Assembly: GCA_004554245.1 (NCBI GenBank)
Contig: SFND01000004.1
Location: forward strand, 1-64,000
Source: Oribacterium sp.
Lineage (GTDB): Bacteria; Bacillota_A; Clostridia; Lachnospirales; Lachnospiraceae
DNA length: 64,000 bases
Reading direction: 5' to 3'
Part shown: in pieces, positions 48,961 to 57,027 of the stretch
How the letters are laid out: each line of letters starts with the position of its first letter
Numbering within the stretch: the stretch's first letter is position 1
Position numbers and translations under genes: made by a program
Notes under the pieces: model-generated
What the model saw: only the letters and a program-made list of their open reading frames with translations
The model's database searches: none
Told to the model about the DNA's origin: nothing

Positions 48961-51009
48961 ATGACGCAGAATGCAAGAGAGATTGCAGAACGTTTGATTC
49001 AGCTGCAGGTTTCTCCGAGCGTGATGAGTTCGACCTCACGTATCTTTGAGGTCCTGCCGGAAACCCTTTCCGAGCTCGGTGATCCGACCGTGTCACTGGA
49101 GAAGAGAAACACCATCATCGACAGTGTGTTCCCGACCGAGGTGCGAGATACCCTGAAGCTTCTCTGTGAGCAGAATGCGCTCGGAAGCTGGAAGGACATC
49201 GCACAGCAGTACAGTGAGATCCGTGCGACTGCAGAGCGCCAGACCCAGGTTCGTCTTCGCTACGTGACGAAGCCGACGGAGAAGCAGCTCCTGAATATTC
49301 AGAAGTTCGTTTTTGATAAATATAAGACCCAGTATTTCGACTTTCAGATGCAGGAGGATAAGGCACTCGGTGGTGGCTTCATCCTCGAGGTAGGCAACGA
49401 TCAGTACGACTGGTCGACGAGCGGCCGCCGGAATCAGTTCCTCGAGCAGCTCCGGAATACCCGTTCCAGCCTCACAAGCGATGCCGACATCCTGACGATT
49501 CTTCAGAAGGGCATCTCAAACTTCGACCTGAAGGCCGAGAAGAAGGAAATCGGCTTCATCGAGAGCGTCGGTGATGGTATCGCCATCATGAACGGCCTCG
49601 ATCATGCCATGTATGGCGAGGTCATCGAGTTCGATAACGGGACGAAGGGTATGGTACAGAACATCGAGCGGAACCGTATCGGTGTTATCCTCTTCGGTGA
49701 CGAGACCGGACTCGGCGAGGGCAGTCGTGGTATGCGTACCGGTCGTATGGCCGGCGTACCGGTATCCAATGACTACCTCGGTCGTGTCGTAAACGCTCTC
49801 GGTGAGCCGATCGACGGTCTCGGTCCGATCCATGAGGACGAGTACCGCGCCATCGAGCAGCCGGCACCAGGCATCATCGATCGTCAGCCGGTCAATGAGC
49901 CGCTGCAGACCGGTATCCTCGCGATCGACTCGATGTTCCCGATCGGTCGTGGACAGCGTGAGCTGATCATCGGCGACCGTCAGACCGGTAAGACCTCCAT
50001 CGCGATGGATACGATCCTGAACCAGGCGGATAAAAACTGTATCTGTATCTATGTCGCCATCGGTCAGAAGGAGTCGACCGTTGCTTCGCTCGTTGAAAAC
50101 CTGAAGAAGCACGATGCGATGAAGTATACCTGCGTCATGGCGGCCACCGCTGCAGATCCGGCACCGATCCAGTACATCGCACCATATGCAGCGACCGCCC
50201 TCGCTGAGTACTTCATGTACAAGGGACAGGATGTCCTGATCGTCTACGATGATCTCAGTAAGCATGCCGTCGCCTACAGAGCGCTGTCTCTGCTTCTCGG
50301 TCGTGCACCGGGACGTGAGGCGTATCCTGGTGATGTCTTCTATCTGCACTCGAGACTCCTCGAGCGTTCCTGCCGTCTCAGTGAGAAGCTCGGTGGTGGC
50401 TCCATCACCGCACTTCCGATCATTGAGACCCAGGATGGTGATGTTTCGGCCTATATCCCGACGAACGTCATCTCCATCACCGATGGTCAGATCTTCCTCG
50501 AGAGCAACCTCTTCTTCGAGGGTCAGCGTCCGGCCGTCAACGTCGGTCTGTCCGTATCCCGAGTCGGTGGTGCGGCACAGGCGAAGGCCATGAAGAAGGC
50601 CTCCGGCTCGCTCCGTATCGATCTCGCGCAGTATCGTGAGATGGCCGTTTTCACGCAGTTCTCCTCGGATCTCGATCAGAACACCCGTGATCTCCTGACC
50701 CAGGGTAAGGTGCTCATGGAGCTTCTGAAGCAGCCACTCGGTCATCCGATGTCCCTGGCGGATCAGGTCATCACCCTTGTCACCGCGCTCAATAAGAAAC
50801 TGATGAGCGTCGAGCCGAAGCATGTCAAGGAATTCCAGGGGGAGATGCTCACGTATTTCGCACAGCGCTATCCGGAGATCGGTAAGAACCTCGAGATTTC
50901 GAAGGTGCTCGATGACGATGCGAAGAAGAGCATTCTGAGCGTCGCCGACGAGTTCCTGAAGATCTGGGACAGCGAGCACAGCACATCAGGAAGCACGAGC
51001 GCAGTCTAA
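48961..51009 (+). CDS. atpHA: ATP synthase delta-alpha fusion protein
   Basis: One uninterrupted 682-residue frame carries two subunits that are normally separate. Residues 1 to about 168 are a delta (OSCP) subunit, ending in the usual GGGFILEVGNDQYDWS segment. From about 170 the alpha subunit begins: ILTILQKGISNFDLKAEKKE aligns with the alpha N-terminus, Walker A GDRQTGKT is 338-345 (169-176 in E. coli alpha), and the C-terminal domain is complete (FQGEMLTYFAQRYPEIGKNL). No ATG with a ribosome site is evident at the junction. Alpha is present three times and delta once per enzyme, so a fusion implies three delta domains, or processing. Confidence 0.93.
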   Translation: MTQNAREIAERLIQLQVSPSVMSSTSRIFEVLPETLSELGDPTVSLEKRNTIIDSVFPTEVRDTLKLLCEQNALGSWKDIAQQYSEIRATAERQTQVRLRYVTKPTEKQLLNIQKFVFDKYKTQYFDFQMQEDKALGGGFILEVGNDQYDWSTSGRRNQFLEQLRNTRSSLTSDADILTILQKGISNFDLKAEKKEIGFIESVGDGIAIMNGLDHAMYGEVIEFDNGTKGMVQNIERNRIGVILFGDETGLGEGSRGMRTGRMAGVPVSNDYLGRVVNALGEPIDGLGPIHEDEYRAIEQPAPGIIDRQPVNEPLQTGILAIDSMFPIGRGQRELIIGDRQTGKTSIAMDTILNQADKNCICIYVAIGQKESTVASLVENLKKHDAMKYTCVMAATAADPAPIQYIAPYAATALAEYFMYKGQDVLIVYDDLSKHAVAYRALSLLLGRAPGREAYPGDVFYLHSRLLERSCRLSEKLGGGSITALPIIETQDGDVSAYIPTNVISITDGQIFLESNLFFEGQRPAVNVGLSVSRVGGAAQAKAMKKASGSLRIDLAQYREMAVFTQFSSDLDQNTRDLLTQGKVLMELLKQPLGHPMSLADQVITLVTALNKKLMSVEPKHVKEFQGEMLTYFAQRYPEIGKNLEISKVLDDDAKKSILSVADEFLKIWDSEHSTSGSTSAV

Positions 51010-51030
51010 GCGTTTCATCATATAACGCCA

Positions 51031-51048
51031 ATGCTTCCGGCGAAGCAT
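51031..51048 (+). other. Stable hairpin in the alpha-gamma gap
   Basis: ATGCTTC-CGGC-GAAGCAT, a 7-bp stem with tetraloop and no T tail, in a 177-bp gap. Possible mRNA processing or stability element. Confidence 0.45.
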
Positions 51049-51186
51049 CGTCGTGCAGCAGGTGAGGATTGCCTCGTCCATATCGTTATCTATACGTAGG
51101 ACGTGACATTTTATCCTGCGGAGTCGAATCGGCTCCGGGACATGAGGATGCCGGCGGGAAGCATTGGCGGAAGACAGGAGTACATC

Positions 51187-52095
51187 ATGGCAACAACAAG
51201 AGAGCTTCGGGATCGTATCTCGAGCATCGATAATACGCTGAAAATCACCAACGCCATGTACCTCATCTCCAGTACGAAGCTCCGGAAGGCGAAGACGGAT
51301 CTGGCGAAAACCGAGCCGTATTTCTATACGCTGCAGACGATGATCCAGCGTATCCTTCGTCATCTGCCGGAGGATTTCACGCATCCATACCTGGATGTGC
51401 GTCGTTCGGTTCGTGAAACGATGGAACCGAGGGATTATAAGACGGCGGTCATCTGCGTGACAGCGGATAAGGGTCTCGCCGGTGCCTATAATCATAATGT
51501 GATCAAGCGGACCGAGGAGATCCTCCGGGAACGCCCGAATCATCAGCTGTTCGTCGTCGGCGAGATGGGCCGTGCATACTTCCATGCACAGAACGAGCCG
51601 ATCGCGCACCACTTCCGCTATACGGCGCAGAATCCGACCCTGCATCGGGCACGTGTCATCACGGGTCATATGCTGGATCTTTTCGAGGCACATGAGTTCG
51701 ATGCGCTCTACATCGTGTATACACGTATGAAGAACAGTCTGGAGATGGTCACCGAGACCGAGCAGCTGCTTCCGCTGGATAAGCTGAACGGCGGTGTGCT
51801 GGGAACGACGGTACCGATGGTCGCGGGTATGGAGGAGTTCCGTATGCGTCCGACACCGAAGGCCATCATCGACAACGTCATCCCGGATTATCTGAACGGT
51901 TTCATCTACAGTGCGCTGGTCGAGTCCTTCTGCTCGGAGCAGAATGCACGTATGACCGCGATGGATGCCGCGAACCGGAGTGGTAACAAGCTGAAGCAGC
52001 AGCTGAGCATCCAGTATAATCGGCAGCGTCAGGCACAGATCACACAGGAAATCACGGAGATCGCCGCTGGCGCCCGCGCGCAGCAGCGGAAGTAG
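51187..52095 (+). CDS. atpG: ATP synthase F1 subunit gamma
   Basis: A 302-residue rotor subunit with terminal coiled-coil helices: N-terminal RELRDRISSIDNTLKITNAM and C-terminal MTAMDAANRSGNKLKQQLSI followed by YNRQRQAQITQEITEI. ATG 51187 is fixed by AGGAG 6 nt upstream; the frame is open further. Central domain (AVICVTADKGLAGAYNHNVI) is standard. Confidence 0.95.
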   Translation: MATTRELRDRISSIDNTLKITNAMYLISSTKLRKAKTDLAKTEPYFYTLQTMIQRILRHLPEDFTHPYLDVRRSVRETMEPRDYKTAVICVTADKGLAGAYNHNVIKRTEEILRERPNHQLFVVGEMGRAYFHAQNEPIAHHFRYTAQNPTLHRARVITGHMLDLFEAHEFDALYIVYTRMKNSLEMVTETEQLLPLDKLNGGVLGTTVPMVAGMEEFRMRPTPKAIIDNVIPDYLNGFIYSALVESFCSEQNARMTAMDAANRSGNKLKQQLSIQYNRQRQAQITQEITEIAAGARAQQRK

Positions 52096-52107
52096 TTAGG
52101 AGGATAC

Positions 52108-53517
52108 ATGCAGACAGGAAAAATCGTGCAGGTGATGGGACCGGTCGTCGATGTGGCGTTTGATACCACACCGCTTCCGGAGATCAAGACTGCACTTAAG
52201 GTAGATAATCATGGCAGAGAGTGTGTCATGGAGGTGGCACAGCAGATGGGGCAGAGCGTCGTGCGCTGCATCATGCTGAGTGCATCCGAGGGACTCGAGC
52301 GGGACATGGTCGTCACGAATACAGGTGCCGGAATCACTGTTCCTGTGGGTGAGAAGACCCTCGGCAGACTGTTTAATGTGCTGGGCGATGCGATCGATGG
52401 ACAGCCGGCACCGGAGACGGAGGAGCACTGGGAGATCCACCGGAAGCCGCCGAAGTTCGAGGACCAGAATCCGGTACAGGAGGTTCTCGAGACCGGTATC
52501 AAGGTCATCGATCTGCTGGCACCGTACGCAAAGGGTGGTAAGATCGGTCTGTTCGGTGGTGCCGGTGTCGGTAAGACGGTCCTGATTCAGGAGCTGATCC
52601 GGAACATCGCGACGGAGCATGGCGGATACTCGATCTTCACCGGTGTAGGTGAGCGTTCCCGTGAGGGTAATGATCTCTACAGCGAGATGACCGCGAGTGG
52701 TGTCATCAAGAACACGGCGCTCGTCTTCGGACAGATGAATGAGGCACCGGGTGCCCGAATGCGTGTGGCGGAGACCGGTCTTACGATGGCCGAGTACTTC
52801 CGTGATGTGCAGCATAAGGATGTGCTGCTCTTCATCGATAACATCTTCCGTTTCGTACAGGCAGGCTCCGAGGTTTCGTCTCTGCTTGGTCGTATGCCGT
52901 CAGCCGTCGGTTATCAGCCGACCCTCGCGACGGAGATGGGCCAGTTGCAGGAGCGTATCGCGTCGACGAAGGAAGGTTCGGTTACTTCCGTACAGGCCGT
53001 CTACGTTCCGGCCGACGACCTGACCGACCCGGCACCGGCGACGACCTTCGCGCACCTCGATGCGACGACGGTTCTGTCCCGTAAGATCGTAGAGCAGGGC
53101 ATCTACCCGGCCGTCGATCCGCTGGAGAGCTCCTCCAGAATCCTGACCGAGGAGATCGTCGGTAAGGAGCACTATGATACAGCACAGCGTGTACTGCAGA
53201 TCCTCGAGAAGTACAAGGAGCTGCAGGATATCATCGCCATCCTCGGTATGGAAGAGTTGTCCGAGGAGGATAAGATGACCGTATACCGTGCACGTAAGAT
53301 CCGTAACTTCCTGAGCCAGCCGTTCTTCGTCGGTGAGCAGTTCACCGGTATCCCGGGCAGATATGTACCGCTCGCTGATACCATCAAGGGCTTCAAGGCG
53401 ATCATCGATGGTGAGATGGATGAGTATCCGGAGAGTGCGTTCTTTAACGTCGGTACCATCGAGGATGTGAAGAAGAAGGCCGAGGATATGGCGGCTGCAG
53501 ACGCGAAGAAGGCGTAA
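52108..53517 (+). CDS. atpD: ATP synthase F1 subunit beta
   Basis: A 469-residue catalytic subunit. Walker A GGAGVGKT follows KGGKIGLFGG; catalytic Glu is in TGVGERSREGNDLY; Walker B VLLFIDNIFRFVQAG; and the DELSEED-like loop reads MEELSEEDKMTV. Length and sequence are typical. Unlike alpha it is not fused. RBS AGGAGG-like 6 nt upstream. Confidence 0.97.
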   Translation: MQTGKIVQVMGPVVDVAFDTTPLPEIKTALKVDNHGRECVMEVAQQMGQSVVRCIMLSASEGLERDMVVTNTGAGITVPVGEKTLGRLFNVLGDAIDGQPAPETEEHWEIHRKPPKFEDQNPVQEVLETGIKVIDLLAPYAKGGKIGLFGGAGVGKTVLIQELIRNIATEHGGYSIFTGVGERSREGNDLYSEMTASGVIKNTALVFGQMNEAPGARMRVAETGLTMAEYFRDVQHKDVLLFIDNIFRFVQAGSEVSSLLGRMPSAVGYQPTLATEMGQLQERIASTKEGSVTSVQAVYVPADDLTDPAPATTFAHLDATTVLSRKIVEQGIYPAVDPLESSSRILTEEIVGKEHYDTAQRVLQILEKYKELQDIIAILGMEELSEEDKMTVYRARKIRNFLSQPFFVGEQFTGIPGRYVPLADTIKGFKAIIDGEMDEYPESAFFNVGTIEDVKKKAEDMAAADAKKA

Positions 53518-53598
53518 AACAGGATATATATAGAGTATGCCGGCAAGACGGCCTGTGCAGCGTGCGGTCAGAACACGAAGCACGGGCGACGTATCCGG

Positions 53599-53623
53599 CT
53601 TCCGGCTGTGCTACAGCCGGAAG
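53599..53623 (+). other. Hairpin preceding atpC
   Basis: CTTCCGGCTGT (53599-53609) and ACAGCCGGAAG (53613-53623) form a perfect 11-bp stem with a 3-nt loop, no T tail. It may adjust epsilon output or protect mRNA ends. Confidence 0.5.
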
Positions 53624-53649
53624 AAATCGAATTGTGAAGAGGTTTTGAA

Positions 53650-54078
53650 ATGGCAGACACACCAGCACTGTTCAGTTTACAGGTGATTGCATCGAATAAG
53701 GTTTTTTATGATGAGCATGCACAGTATCTGAAAATCAATACTTCAGATGGCTTCCGTGGCCTGATGGCGCATCATGCACCATGTGTTGTGGCTGTCGAGA
53801 CCGGACCGATGGAAATCGTGAAGCCGGACGGAGAGCGCATCGAAGTTCTCGTCAGCAGCGGTATCATGAACTGTGCGAATAACCGAATCACGGTGCTCGT
53901 CGACACCTGCGAAACCGCAGAGGAGATCGATGTGCGTCGTGCGGAGGAGGCGAAGGAGCGTGCCCTCGAGCAGCTCCGCCAGAAGCAGTCCGTCGGCGAA
54001 TTCAAGATGACCCAGTCATCCCTCGCCCGCGCACTGTCGCGACTGGAGTTCTCGTCACATAAACAGCACTTCATCTGA
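53650..54078 (+). CDS. atpC: ATP synthase F1 subunit epsilon
   Basis: A 142-residue subunit with an N-terminal beta-sandwich (FRGLMAHHAPCVVAVETGPM) and C-terminal helices (DVRRAEEAKERALEQLRQKQ) that can inhibit rotation. The usual DGF-GLMAHHAP motif is present. Last atp gene. It follows beta after 132 bp. Confidence 0.93.
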   Translation: MADTPALFSLQVIASNKVFYDEHAQYLKINTSDGFRGLMAHHAPCVVAVETGPMEIVKPDGERIEVLVSSGIMNCANNRITVLVDTCETAEEIDVRRAEEAKERALEQLRQKQSVGEFKMTQSSLARALSRLEFSSHKQHFI

Positions 54079-54109
54079 TCGCGCTTGCAGCTGAAATCGA
54101 ATGTACACT

Positions 54110-54338
54110 AGGACGCCCGGAGGGCTGTCCCCGGCAGCACAGTACTTCGAGGTCGGAAAAATCACAAATCGGGCCCTAAGAACCAGTAGGCCCTCTGCAA
54201 TCACTGAGTTTTCTTTATGAAAACTCAGCATTGCAGAGGGTGCTAAGGAAAAATTACTCCAACTGGTTCTAAGGGCCCGATTTGGATTTATTCACGACCT
54301 CTTCGTATGGCTTCCGGGGACAGCCCTCCGGGCGTTCT
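54110..54338. repeat. 229-bp multi-level palindrome after atpC
   Basis: Three nested inverted repeats share one axis near 54216. The outer arms (54114-54134 and 54314-54334) are a perfect 21 bp. The middle arms (54166-54187 and 54262-54283) match over 22 bp with one mismatch. The inner arms are CCCTCTGCAAT/ATTGCAGAGGG (54191-54201, 54230-54240) and CTGAGTTTTC/GAAAACTCAG (54204-54213, 54219-54228) with a 5-nt loop. No open frame is inside. The outer arm resembles 59529-59573. It could be a MITE-like element or a compound terminator. Confidence 0.85.
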
Positions 54339-54402
54339 GACCGCTACTGTTTTCAGCAATGCCTTTTTCTGGAATACGCTATTGCGTCAGAAGTGTGAAA
54401 TC

Positions 54403-54431
54403 TTGACACTGCATTGCCCTCGGCCTACACT
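54403..54431 (+). promoter_or_regulatory. Predicted promoter of proC
   Basis: TTGACA (54403-54408), a 17-bp spacer and TACACT (54426-54431), 119 bp before proC. Confidence 0.6.
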
Positions 54432-54550
54432 AGGGAAAACCATTGCGTAGGGCGGTGTGCTATCATAACGCCTCATCACTGAAATGAGTGGGACACGCCT
54501 GTGAAATGGGTATCATAAAACCTCTGAGTATTTTATGAAAGGATTTAAAT

Positions 54551-55387
54551 ATGAAATCACTGAATGAACTTCATATCGGATTTATCGGATTAGGAAATAT
54601 GGGAGGTGCAGTGGCCGAGGGCTTCATCCGTGCGGGCATCCCGGCGGGTAATATTTATGCCTGTGGCGGACACTTTGAGAAGCTCACAGCACGCTGTGCT
54701 GAAATCTCTGCACTTGCGCCTTCGGACGGTGAACACGCAGCCGGTATGCATGCCTGCCATGACGTCGCAGAAGTAGCCGATGCGTCGGACCTTATCTTTA
54801 TCGCTGTGAAGCCGGTAAAGATTCCGACGGTCATCAAGCCATACGCAGCGCACTTCGCTGACAAGCTGATCGTTTCGGTAGCGTGGGGCTATGACCTCGC
54901 ACGTTATGAGAAAGAAGAAATCCTTCCGGCATCTGCGCACCTTCTCTGCACGATCCCGAATATCCCGGTTTCGGTCGGAAAAGGCATCTTCATCGCCGAG
55001 AAGGCGACGAGTCTTACATCGGAGGAGGAAACCCTGGTTCACAGCTTACTTGAGAAGATTTCTATGGTGATTCCGGTCGAGACCGCGCAGCTCAACATCG
55101 GCGGTATCATCGGTGGCTGTGCACCTGCCTTTGCGGAGGTCTTCATGGAAGCGATGGCCGACGCGGCCGTCATGTACGGCATCCCGCGTGCGACGGCATA
55201 TCCGCTCGTATCAAAGATGCTCGAAGGCACCGCAGCACTGCAGCTTGCAAGCGGAAAGCATCCGGCTGCGATGAAGGACGATGTCTGCTCACCGGGCGGT
55301 GCAACGATCTGCGGCATCGCTTCCCTCGAGGAGCACGGCTTCCGAGGTGCGGTCATCGATGCCGTCAAAGCCATCCAGGGCGACTGA
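54551..55387 (+). CDS. proC: Pyrroline-5-carboxylate reductase
   Basis: A 278-residue NAD(P)H enzyme for the last step of proline synthesis. Rossmann start IGFIGLGNMGGAVAEGF; the C-terminal signature MKDDVCSPGGATICGIASLE is a close match to the P5CR pattern. Segment LLCTIPNIPVSVGKGI corresponds to the conserved mid-domain. RBS GAAAGGA. It is transcribed alone. Confidence 0.94.
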   Translation: MKSLNELHIGFIGLGNMGGAVAEGFIRAGIPAGNIYACGGHFEKLTARCAEISALAPSDGEHAAGMHACHDVAEVADASDLIFIAVKPVKIPTVIKPYAAHFADKLIVSVAWGYDLARYEKEEILPASAHLLCTIPNIPVSVGKGIFIAEKATSLTSEEETLVHSLLEKISMVIPVETAQLNIGGIIGGCAPAFAEVFMEAMADAAVMYGIPRATAYPLVSKMLEGTAALQLASGKHPAAMKDDVCSPGGATICGIASLEEHGFRGAVIDAVKAIQGD

Positions 55388-55476
55388 TCCAGGGCGTCGA
55401 GGTGTCAAGAAGACAGCCCAGGAAGCCCGGAGGGGCACTTTGGACATTCTGGCGTGTGTGGCCCTATAATAAAAAC

Positions 55477-55505
55477 TTGTCAGCGCATCGGAAAGAGTGT
55501 ATTAT
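55477..55505 (+). promoter_or_regulatory. Predicted promoter of the small membrane peptide gene
   Basis: TTGTCA (55477-55482), a 17-bp spacer and TATTAT (55500-55505), 54 bp before the small gene. Confidence 0.6.
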
Positions 55506-55558
55506 ATAGGGCATCATTTGAAAAACGAAGATATAGAGATTTAAGGAGATAAGTCGAT

Positions 55559-55657
55559 ATGATGAGTCCGAAGCAGAAAAAGACCGTATCCGCGGTTATC
55601 GTCATTGCCCTCGTTGCCGCAATGGTGCTGACCATGGTTCTTCCATATATTCTTTGA
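55559..55657 (+). CDS. Small single-helix membrane peptide (32 aa)
   Basis: MMSPKQKKTVSAVIVIALVA and onward to PYIL: a short Lys-rich start and one membrane helix of about 20 residues. AAGGAG (55543-55548) lies about 10 nt upstream, a promoter precedes it and a perfect terminator follows at 55674, so the 180-bp unit looks like a real small gene. It resembles short DUF4044-type peptides of Lachnospiraceae in layout only. Function unknown. Confidence 0.7.
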   Translation: MMSPKQKKTVSAVIVIALVAAMVLTMVLPYIL

Positions 55658-55673
55658 TGGACACAGAATGACG

Positions 55674-55706
55674 GAGAGACAGCCCAGCGGGCTGTCTCTC
55701 TTTATT
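55674..55706 (+). terminator. Terminator after the small membrane peptide
   Basis: GAGAGACAGCCC (55674-55685) pairs with GGGCTGTCTCTC (55689-55700) around a 3-nt loop; the tail is TTTATT. Confidence 0.88.
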
Positions 55707-55731
55707 TATAGAAACAAGTAGAGAGACGTTT

Positions 55732-56463
55732 ATGAAACATGATATCACTCCTGGCCAGGATCTGGTCATGATCGGTGAGGTCGGAACGTATGCGCTTCGT
55801 GTCCTTCTCGATCAGCGAATGACAGACATCAGAAAACGATTCGGCACGGCGTACCTCGCGGAGGAAGTGGAGGGGCTGGATGCTCGAGCCTGCCGCCCGG
55901 AGGGCGCTCCTTCGGGTTCGTGTGATCCGCTGGAGCAGCTGCTTCCGGGCTATCAGAAAAACTATGGCGTCACGAAGTGCTGGCCGGTGGCGAAGGGCGG
56001 TGCCCTGAAGGCACTGTGGGACTTCTGCGCATCGGAGGGCATCGACCCGGAGACCGGGAAGAAGCGAGGCGATGGTGTGGGCTGCGAGTTCCGCTATGAT
56101 CGCATCCCGATCCGTCAGTTTACGATGGAGGTCTGCGAGCTGTTCGACCTCTTCCCGTACCGGCTCTGGTCGGAAGACTGCTGGCTGCTGGCCGTCGATC
56201 GGGGCACACAGCTGGTGGAGGACTTCCTGAAGGCGCAGGCAGGCCTGGCAAAGGCCGGTGCTGATGCGATTTTCGAGCAGGGAGACCGCGCCGGCTTCGA
56301 CGCATCCCATCGCCGGACAGAGGAGCCGATCCAGGCGGCTGTCTTCGGACGCTTCACGAAGGGAAAGAAGCGCCTCCGCGTGGATGGCGTCGAGCCGGCC
56401 TACCTCACCCGTGAGGACTACGAGGAGCTGGAACGTTACCTGGAGGGCGCGAAGCGAAAGTAA
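55732..56463 (+). CDS. AIR-synthase-related protein (PurM-like C-terminal domain)
   Basis: A 243-residue protein. It starts ITPGQDLVMIGEVGTYALRV, as in HypE/PurM-related proteins, and has the segments KCWPVAKGGALKALWDFCAS, DRIPIRQFTMEVCELFDLFP and YRLWSEDCWLLAVDRGTQLV, which match the AIRS C-terminal fold (GG-x4-ALWE, then IPIR-x-E/T, then NPY-x-LWS). The N-terminal ATP-binding domain of true PurM is missing, so it is probably not the purine enzyme. Clostridia often encode such short paralogues; role unknown. Confidence 0.65.
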   Translation: MKHDITPGQDLVMIGEVGTYALRVLLDQRMTDIRKRFGTAYLAEEVEGLDARACRPEGAPSGSCDPLEQLLPGYQKNYGVTKCWPVAKGGALKALWDFCASEGIDPETGKKRGDGVGCEFRYDRIPIRQFTMEVCELFDLFPYRLWSEDCWLLAVDRGTQLVEDFLKAQAGLAKAGADAIFEQGDRAGFDASHRRTEEPIQAAVFGRFTKGKKRLRVDGVEPAYLTREDYEELERYLEGAKRK

Positions 56464-56471
56464 ATATTAAG

Positions 56472-56500
56472 TTGTCTGCAGCCTGTCGGATGTTTAAAAT
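56472..56500 (+). promoter_or_regulatory. Predicted promoter of the lrp-aminotransferase-GH13 operon
   Basis: TTGTCT (56472-56477), a 17-bp spacer and TAAAAT (56495-56500), 45 bp before the Lrp gene. Confidence 0.6.
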
Positions 56501-56544
56501 AAAAATGTTGTGCGCCGACATCTGAAAAAGAGGAGTATAGAACC

Positions 56545-57027
56545 ATGAGAGAGAAGATTCTTGCAATTATCGAAAAAAATTCACGTCTGACCACAAAGGA
56601 CATCGCCGATATCCTCGGTGAGAATGAGGAGAGAGTGAAGGCAGAAATCGAGAGTATGGAGCAGGAGGGCATCATCTGCGGCTATCATACGCTCATCAAC
56701 TGGGACAAGACCGCCGACGAGCGTGTCGATGCGCTGATCGAGGTGAAGGTGACACCGCAGCGTGGACAGGGCTTCGACTCCATCGCCCAGCGTATCTATC
56801 AGTATGATGAGGTGGATGCGGTGTACCTCATGTCCGGATCCTTCGATTTCACCGTGATGATCAAGGGCAGAACCATGAAGGAGGTGGCACTGTTCGTTTC
56901 CGAGAAGCTGTCTCCGATGGATTCCGTCCTGTCCACCGCGACGCATTTCGTGCTGAGAAAGTATAAGGATCACGGCACCGTCATCGAGCAGCCGCGTGTT
57001 GACGAGAGAATGAAGGTGTCCTTATGA
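56545..57027 (+). CDS. Lrp/AsnC-family transcriptional regulator
   Basis: A 160-residue regulator. N-terminal helix-turn-helix (NSRLTTKDIADILGENEERV) and C-terminal RAM ligand domain (VDALIEVKVTPQRGQGFDSI to VYLMSGSFDFTVMIKG). Such proteins sense amino acids as octamers. It overlaps the aminotransferase start by 4 nt (ATGA), so it probably controls that operon in response to an amino acid. Confidence 0.92.
   Translation: MREKILAIIEKNSRLTTKDIADILGENEERVKAEIESMEQEGIICGYHTLINWDKTADERVDALIEVKVTPQRGQGFDSIAQRIYQYDEVDAVYLMSGSFDFTVMIKGRTMKEVALFVSEKLSPMDSVLSTATHFVLRKYKDHGTVIEQPRVDERMKVSL

Noticed and set aside
48961..49560. Artifactual merger of adjacent atpH and atpA genes by a missed stop
   Set aside because: The junction reads as continuous conserved sequence on both sides in one frame with no stop, no ATG with ribosome site and no intergenic stretch; an indel artifact would leave residual stop or start signals.
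49516..50979. Antisense frame of about 490 codons over the alpha subunit
   Set aside because: Shadow of atpA codon usage; no start signal and no recognisable domain.
55732..56463. purM (phosphoribosylformylglycinamidine cyclo-ligase)
   Set aside because: The protein has only the C-terminal-like half and lacks the ATP-binding domain; no other purine genes are nearby.
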